Assembly: GCA_036266975.1 (NCBI GenBank)
Contig: DATAWZ010000170.1
Location: 1-9,545 of the forward strand
Origin: DATAWZ01 sp036266975
GTDB lineage: Bacteria; Actinomycetota; Thermoleophilia; Solirubrobacterales; Solirubrobacteraceae
DNA: 9,545 bases
Reading direction: 5' to 3'
Part shown: positions 6,015 to 9,545 of the stretch, one piece after another
Layout of the letters: the number at the start of each line of letters is the position of its first letter
How positions within the stretch are numbered: the first letter of the stretch is position 1
Position numbers and translations under genes: made by a program
Notes under the pieces: model-generated
What the model saw: only the letters and a program-made list of their open reading frames with translations
The model's database searches: none
What the model was told of the DNA's origin: nothing

Positions 6015-6959
6015 GCCCGCGCCTGCGCGCGGGAAGCGAGCGCCCCCCTGTATCCGCAACCGCACGAGCTCATGGCGGCGCGGCGCCGGATGCGGGGCTG
6101 TCGCGTACACCCGCCCGCCCTCGAGCTCGAGCTCGACGCGCGCGCCGTCCTCGAGCGGCACCGCGTGCACGACCCGCGCCCGCAGCGGCCCGTCGGGGTC
6201 GAGGATGACCTGCGCCGGACGCGTGAGCAGCACGCCGTCCTCGTCGGTCAGCGATCCGTCGTAGCCCAGGAACCGCGCGACCTGCTCGCTGGGCGGGCGC
6301 TCGAGCAGCTCGCGCGGCGGCCCGTCGGCGACGATCACCCCGTCGATGAGCACCAGCAGCCGGTCGGCCAGCGCCCACGCCTCGGCGCGGTCGTGCACCA
6401 CCACCAGCGTCGCGCACTCGGCCGAGCGCAGCACGGTGACGGCGTCCTCGAGCAGCGTCGCGCGCGCCTCGGCGTCGAGCCCGGCGAAGGGCTCGTCGAG
6501 CATCAGGATGTCCGGGCGCACGGCCAGGGTGCGGGCGATGTGCACCCGCCGGCGCTCGCCGCCGGAGAGCGTCGTGGCCAGGCGCTCGCACAGGTGCTCG
6601 GCGCCCATCGCGCGCAGCGCCTCTCGCGCGCGCTCGGCGCGCTCTTCGCGCGCCACCCCCCACCAGGCGAGCGCGACGGTCACGTTGGCCAGCACGCCGC
6701 GGCGCGCGAGATCGGCGGCCTGCAGCGCGATCGCCACGCGTCCATGACGCTCGATCGTTCCGGCCGCCGGCGGAACGTTGCCCGCGAGCGCGTCGAGCAG
6801 CGTGCTCTTGCCCGCGCCGTTGGGGCCGAGCAGCGCGACCAGCTCGCCCGCCCGCAGCTCGAGGCTGACCCCGTGCACGACCTCCCGCCTGCCGCGGCGG
6901 ACGCTGAGCTGCTCGCAGCGCAGCAGCGGCGGTCGCAGCTCGGGGCGCGCGGCGCTCAC
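5955..6959 (-). CDS. ABC transporter ATP-binding protein with TOBE-like tail (tungstate/molybdate-type, TupC/ModC-like)
   Basis: A 334-residue ABC ATPase that should power the two permeases encoded just upstream. All motifs are intact: Walker A GPNGAGKST (45-53), Q-loop Gln80, signature LSGGE (131-135), Walker B ILMLDEP with Glu156, D-loop Asp162, and H-loop His189. After about residue 240 comes a further domain (RPAQVILDPDGPLRARVVHA, then a LELEGGRVYATAP strand pair) that resembles a TOBE domain, seen in ModC-type importers, where it may sense the anion. The start is GTG at 6957-6959, whose GTGA overlaps the permease stop; 21 further codons upstream stay open but only within the permease gene. 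The C-terminal tail is Gly/Arg-rich and runs 60 bp into the end of the opposite lipoprotein gene. Substrate assignment rests on the permeases, not on this subunit. Confidence 0.85.
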   Translation of the reverse strand: MSAARPELRPPLLRCEQLSVRRGRREVVHGVSLELRAGELVALLGPNGAGKSTLLDALAGNVPPAAGTIERHGRVAIALQAADLARRGVLANVTVALAWWGVAREERAERAREALRAMGAEHLCERLATTLSGGERRRVHIARTLAVRPDILMLDEPFAGLDAEARATLLEDAVTVLRSAECATLVVVHDRAEAWALADRLLVLIDGVIVADGPPRELLERPPSEQVARFLGYDGSLTDEDGVLLTRPAQVILDPDGPLRARVVHAVPLEDGARVELELEGGRVYATAPHPAPRRHELVRLRIQGGARFPRAGAGSGDGRSGAAARVHSVTRGE

Positions 6960-7678
6960 CGCGCCGGCCGGAAGCGCATGCGGATTCCCCCGCCGCGCTG
7001 CTGGAGCAGCCCGAGGGCGCACATCGCGATGAAGATCAGCACCATCAATACGTAGCCGATCGCGATCGCGTCCTCGTAGTGCTCGGCGTTGCCCTCGAAC
7101 AGCGCGGCGCCGGCGAGGGTCTGGTCATAGCCGTACAGGTTGCCGCCGACGACGACCATCGCCCCGACCTCCGACAGCGTCGAGCCGAGCGCGGCGATCA
7201 GCGCCGCGATCACGCCGATCCGCGCCTCGCGCAGCGCGAGCACCGAGAGCTGGACCCGACTTGCGCCGAACGCCCGTGCCTGGTTGAGCAGTCCCGGGGG
7301 AAGCCCCTGGATCGCCGCCGCCGAGAGCGCGACGACGTACGGGATGGCCAGGATCGTCTGCGCGATGAACACCGACCGGCGAGTGAGGACCAGATGCAGC
7401 GAGCCAAGCGGGCCCGTGGGCACGAAGAGCAGGTACAGCAGCAGGCCGACGAGCACGGGCGGCACCGCGAGGCCCGCGTTGGCCAGGACGTGCAGCACGC
7501 GACGCCCGCGAAAGCGCCCGAGCCCGATGGCCAGCGCGATCGGCAGCCCGATCAGCGCCGCGATCGCCGTCGCCACCACGGCGACCTGGACCGTGAACCA
7601 GATGATGCTCCCCAGGTAGGGATTGCCGTGGAAGACGAGCGGCACCGCGTCGCGGAACTCGTCCCAGACCAGCTTCAC
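6956..7678 (-). CDS. TupB-like ABC transporter permease (second copy)
   Basis: A 240-residue integral membrane permease with about five or six hydrophobic helices. Family markers: GLPIALAIGLGRFRGRRVL (about 44-62), LAVPPVLVGLLLYLLF, FIAQTILAIPY, the EAA-type ATPase contact loop LLNQARAFGASRVQLS (about 130-145), and STLSEVGAMVVVGGN (about 166-180). The EVGA...VGGN block is typical of tungstate/molybdate-type TupB permeases. The start is GTG at 7676-7678, overlapping the stop of the first permease as GTGA; no ribosome site is visible, so it is probably translated by coupling. It aligns with the first permease without a single gap over all 240 residues, with roughly half or more positions identical by eye. 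The pair probably forms a heterodimer. Its own stop overlaps the ATPase start as GTGA. Confidence 0.85.
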   Translation of the reverse strand: MKLVWDEFRDAVPLVFHGNPYLGSIIWFTVQVAVVATAIAALIGLPIALAIGLGRFRGRRVLHVLANAGLAVPPVLVGLLLYLLFVPTGPLGSLHLVLTRRSVFIAQTILAIPYVVALSAAAIQGLPPGLLNQARAFGASRVQLSVLALREARIGVIAALIAALGSTLSEVGAMVVVGGNLYGYDQTLAGAALFEGNAEHYEDAIAIGYVLMVLIFIAMCALGLLQQRGGGIRMRFRPAR

Positions 7679-8397
7679 GAGGTCGTCCGAAAGCGCAGAT
7701 GGATGCCGCCGCTGAACTGCTGCAGCGCGGTGAGCACCGCCATCAGCACGAGCACCAGGGCGAGCAGCACGATCCCGAGGGCCAGGGCATACGTCGTGGT
7801 GCCGTTGCCGATCTGCTCGACGATCGCGCTGGCCAGGGTCTGGTCGATGTCCACCTGGTTGCCGCCGACGATGATGACGGCGGCCACCTCGGTCAGCGTC
7901 GACGCCAGGGCAGCGATCACCGCCACGAGAACGCCGATGCGAGCCTCGCGCAGCGCGAGCATCGAGAGCTGGCGCCGGCTCGCGCCGAACGCGCGCGCCT
8001 GATCGAGCAGCCCGGGCGGAAGCGCCTGGATCGCCGCGGGCACGAGGGCGACCATGAAGGGCAGGGCGAGCACCGTCTGGGCGATGTAGACGGCGGTCAG
8101 GGTGTTGGCGTAGCGCAGCGAGCCGAAGGGCGCATGCGGGACCAGGAAGACGAGCACCCACACGCCGACGAGCACCGGCGGCAGCGCGAGGCTCGCGTTG
8201 GCCAGGATGTGCAGCACGCGACGCCCGCGGAAGCGACCGAGGCCGATGGTCAGCGCGATCGGCATCCCGAGCGCCAGCGCGCACCCGGTCGAGACGAGCG
8301 CGACCCTGATCGTCGTCCAGGTCACGTTCATGACGTACTGGTTCTGGTGGACGATCAGCGGGATCGCGCGACGCAGCTCGTTCCAGAGCGGGTGCAC
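7675..8397 (-). CDS. TupB-like ABC transporter permease (first copy)
   Basis: A 240-residue membrane permease, the same length as the next gene and its paralogue. Markers: GMPIALTIGLGRFRGRRVLH (44-63), LALPPVLVGVWVLVF, YIAQTVLALPF (104-114), EAA-type loop LLDQARAFGASRRQLS (130-145) contacting the ATPase, and STLTEVAAVIIVGGN (166-180). Against the TupB pattern EVGA it has EVAA, and GGN is followed by QVD instead of the more usual I/L-x-G, so the two copies may differ in the path they line. The start is GTG at 8395-8397, immediately after the DUF2149 stop with no spacer; GAGGG lies 6 nt upstream. Single TupB proteins normally form homodimers, so two linked copies are notable. The transported ion is probably tungstate, molybdate or another oxyanion, by family only. 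Confidence 0.85.
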   Translation of the reverse strand: MHPLWNELRRAIPLIVHQNQYVMNVTWTTIRVALVSTGCALALGMPIALTIGLGRFRGRRVLHILANASLALPPVLVGVWVLVFLVPHAPFGSLRYANTLTAVYIAQTVLALPFMVALVPAAIQALPPGLLDQARAFGASRRQLSMLALREARIGVLVAVIAALASTLTEVAAVIIVGGNQVDIDQTLASAIVEQIGNGTTTYALALGIVLLALVLVLMAVLTALQQFSGGIHLRFRTTS

Positions 8398-8733
8398 TCA
8401 GTGCCCTCTGCGCGGCGGCGCCCGCTGCACGTAGACCAGCTCGCCGTTGGAGAGGCGATAGACGATCCCCGCCTCGGTGCCCCGGCCGATCGTGCGTGCC
8501 CCCGGCGGGGGCAGCGGCGCGAGCGTCTGCCCGCGCTTGACGACGACCTGCTGAGCGGTGCTCGCGTGCAGGCCGTGCTTGGTGATCGTGCCGCCGAGGT
8601 GCAGCGAGGACAACGCGGCAAGCAGGAAGGCGACCGACAGGACGATGCCCAGGTCGAACAGGTTGACCAGGCCGTCGAGCGGATCGCCGGCGCGGTCCTC
8701 GCGCCGGCGCGAGCGCGGGTGCACGGTGATCAC
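8398..8733 (-). CDS. DUF2149 family protein, ExbD-like membrane partner
   Basis: A 111-residue protein. A short basic N-terminus (MITVHPRSRRRED) precedes DPLDGLVNLFDLGIVLSVAF, one membrane helix of about 20 residues (27-46), and a small outer domain. The outer domain carries GRGTEAGIVYRLSNGELVYV, the closing block I recall for DUF2149. The layout is that of ExbD/TolR: short cytoplasmic start, one helix with an acidic residue near its start, then an outside domain. Asp27 is placed like the proton-carrying Asp25 of E. coli ExbD. DUF2149 has no proven function; I recall it beside MotA/TolQ/ExbB genes in methanogens. Here it overlaps the ExbB-like stop as GTGA, with GGAGG 7 nt before its GTG, and touches the first permease. 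Working as the partner of the ExbB-like channel is a strong inference. Confidence 0.78.
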   Translation of the reverse strand: MITVHPRSRRREDRAGDPLDGLVNLFDLGIVLSVAFLLAALSSLHLGGTITKHGLHASTAQQVVVKRGQTLAPLPPPGARTIGRGTEAGIVYRLSNGELVYVQRAPPRRGH

Positions 8734-9386
8734 GAGGTCGCCTCCGCGCGCGGGTCGCTGATCACCGCGGCCAGGTACTCCAGGTCGGAGAGGTCCTGCC
8801 CGTACATGCGGTCGCGGGAGAGCGAAAGGGCGAAGGCGACCGCGCCCACCAGGAGCCCCAGGACCGTCACGCTGAAGGCGAGCCGCAGGTTCTCGCTGAG
8901 CGCCGTCGTGTTGCCGTTGGCCAATCCGGTGAGCGCGGGCGAGAGTGGGATCAGGGTGCCCATCAGCCCGAGCGCGGGGCCGAAGCGCACGAGCATCCGC
9001 GTTCGCTCGAGCCGCCGCTGGGAGTCGAAGTCGAAGTCGGCGAGCGCCTTGTTGAGCTGGTGCTCGCCACGCTCGGTGCGCGCGTGCTCGACGATGAAGG
9101 CGAGCGTGTCACGCATCGCCGCGCTGCGCGCGACGCCCCGCGCCGCCTGGCCCGCGCCCGCGCGGTCGCCGGCGAGCAGCGCCGCGCGCGCGCGCTCGGC
9201 GCCGACCGAGATCGCGTCAAACCGGCGCCCGCGCCGGCCGCCGACCTCGACCGCGTAGCTCCCCAGCTCGAAGATCATCAGCGCGAGCGCGAGCAGCGCA
9301 AGGATCAGCACCGGCACGCGCAGTGCGTTGGCGACGTGGAAGATGACCTCGTCGATGTCGTGCGTGCTCAGGAACGCAGGCATCAC
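8730..9386 (-). CDS. MotA/TolQ/ExbB proton-channel family protein
   Basis: A 218-residue membrane protein. One helix at about 25-44 is followed by a cytoplasmic domain of about 90 residues, then two helices at about 135-157 and 168-190. The family pattern is in the last part: RFGPALGLMGTLIPLSPALT (134-153) and ENLRLAFSVTVLGLLVGAVA (165-184). These correspond to the ExbB/TolQ helices that line the ion path; Thr144 and Thr174 sit where E. coli ExbB has its functional threonines. Such proteins form pentamers around an ExbD/TolR/MotB partner and turn proton or sodium flow into mechanical work. The expected partner is the DUF2149 protein encoded next. The start is GTG at 9384-9386 or the directly following ATG; an in-frame TAG lies just upstream, so nothing longer is possible. 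First gene of the five-gene transporter operon. Confidence 0.85.
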   Translation of the reverse strand: MMPAFLSTHDIDEVIFHVANALRVPVLILALLALALMIFELGSYAVEVGGRRGRRFDAISVGAERARAALLAGDRAGAGQAARGVARSAAMRDTLAFIVEHARTERGEHQLNKALADFDFDSQRRLERTRMLVRFGPALGLMGTLIPLSPALTGLANGNTTALSENLRLAFSVTVLGLLVGAVAFALSLSRDRMYGQDLSDLEYLAAVISDPRAEATS

Positions 9387-9398
9387 GGTCTAGTGGTG

Positions 9399-9404
9399 CC
9401 TCCT
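9399..9404 (-). promoter_or_regulatory. Ribosome binding site of the ExbB-like gene, inside an inverted repeat
   Basis: AGGAGG on the minus strand is a full Shine-Dalgarno match, 12 nt before the GTG and 15 nt before the ATG, which is longer than usual. It forms the end of a 15-nt arm that can pair with a copy about 130 nt upstream, so access to it may depend on RNA folding. Confidence 0.55.
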
Positions 9405-9417
9405 GTAAATCCGGTCG

Positions 9418-9439
9418 TCGATTCGCGAGCGAAAATCGA
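9418..9439. repeat. Small hairpin near the ribosome site
   Basis: TCGATTCGC (9418-9426) pairs with GCGAAAATCGA (9429-9439) if two A's bulge out, leaving a 2-nt GA turn as written; in RNA a base pair or two would open to make a larger loop. It lies directly beside the arm holding the AGGAGG and adds to the impression of a folded leader. Confidence 0.35.
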
Positions 9440-9455
9440 GCATGGCCAGGACGCA

Positions 9456-9488
9456 GGGAGCCGGAACAGCAGCGCTATTCCGGCTCCC
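9456..9488. terminator. Perfect 11-bp GC-rich hairpin in the leader
   Basis: GGGAGCCGGAA (9456-9466) and TTCCGGCTCCC (9478-9488) are perfect inverted copies around an 11-nt loop. No T-run follows on either strand. It may be a terminator for a neighbour outside the window, an attenuator for the leftward operon, or a helix inside a larger regulatory RNA. Confidence 0.4.
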
Positions 9489-9545
9489 GAGGACGCCGCC
9501 AGGCGAAGATTTGCAGCCGCGAAGCGGGAGCGGATTTGCAGGAGG

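Larger units (their letters stand above)
9399..9545. repeat. 15-nt imperfect inverted repeat flanking the leader of the transporter operon
   Basis: CCTCCTGTAAATCCG (9399-9413) and CGGATTTGCAGGAGG (9531-9545) are inverted copies with one mismatch (14 of 15). The right copy ends exactly at the window edge, so the repeat may be longer. On the leftward transcript the outer copy would pair with the Shine-Dalgarno arm. Alternatively both copies are ribosome sites of two divergent genes, one starting just past the window, or the ends of a small mobile element. The enclosed 117 nt contain two hairpins and a repeated ATTTGCA (9509-9515 and 9534-9540), and no gene. Confidence 0.55.

Noticed and set aside
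4796..6208. A 470-residue frame across tetR and the lipoprotein gene
   Set aside because: Very Arg/Ala/Pro-rich, crosses two well supported genes and a promoter, and has no recognisable motif.
7679..8284. A longer permease 2 starting upstream inside permease 1
   Set aside because: The extra residues are Arg/Ala shadow sequence; from GTG 7678 the two permeases align end to end without gaps.
6072..9258. Plus-strand frames opposite the ABC operon, some over 300 codons
   Set aside because: They read as Gln/His/Arg/Asp-rich antisense products of membrane-protein genes, with no ribosome sites.
9387..9545. Known molybdenum-cofactor or cobalamin riboswitch
   Set aside because: I looked for the conserved cores I remember and found no convincing match, so only a generic structured leader is reported.
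1..9545. tRNA, rRNA, CRISPR array, insertion sequence or transposase gene
   Set aside because: No cloverleaf, rRNA-like stretch, regularly spaced repeats or transposase motif was seen on either strand.

Overview
The window is about 70% G+C with dense, mostly overlapping genes, many GTG starts, long spurious open frames and at least one probable leaderless gene. This fits a high-GC actinobacterium. The small ADAIC/YG..CG lipoprotein, the GH79 enzyme and the overall gene style recall Thermoleophilia/Solirubrobacterales; that placement is inference from memory, not a search result.

Region 1 (1-1391, + strand): the 3' part of a GH79-type beta-glucuronidase/heparanase-like glycoside hydrolase, then a small DUF1330-type protein. 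Region 2 (1392-1488): a strong inverted repeat that probably acts as a two-way terminator between convergent genes. Region 3 (1489-4752, - strand): a tightly coupled operon read leftwards, SnoaL-like protein, then an AMP-forming acyl/aryl-CoA ligase, then a luciferase-like flavin monooxygenase. It has a clear promoter (TTGACA, 18 bp, TATGTT) in the gap shared with a divergent TetR regulator (4821-5471, + strand), and candidate operator sequences overlap that promoter. This looks like a TetR-controlled module for activating and oxidising a carboxylic acid of unknown identity.

Region 4 (5535-6014, + strand): a small probable lipoprotein with a -10 element only 6 nt before its GTG, so probably leaderless. 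Its 3' end overlaps the end of the next operon by 60 bp tail to tail. Region 5 (5955-9386, - strand): a five-gene operon read leftwards, ExbB/TolQ/MotA-like channel subunit, then a DUF2149 protein with an ExbD-like membrane aspartate, two tandem TupB-like (tungstate/molybdate-type) ABC permeases of identical length, and an ABC ATPase with a TOBE-like tail. Junctions are GTGA overlaps or direct abutment. Region 6 (9387-9545): a structured leader with a 15-nt near-perfect inverted repeat whose inner copy contains the Shine-Dalgarno sequence of the first gene, plus an 11-bp perfect hairpin.

The most interesting item is Region 5. A proton-channel pair of the ExbB/ExbD kind is co-translated with an oxyanion-type ABC importer, in what looks like an organism without a classical outer membrane, and no substrate-binding protein lies in the window. 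This could be a transporter in which ATP and ion-motive force are both used, but that is inference.
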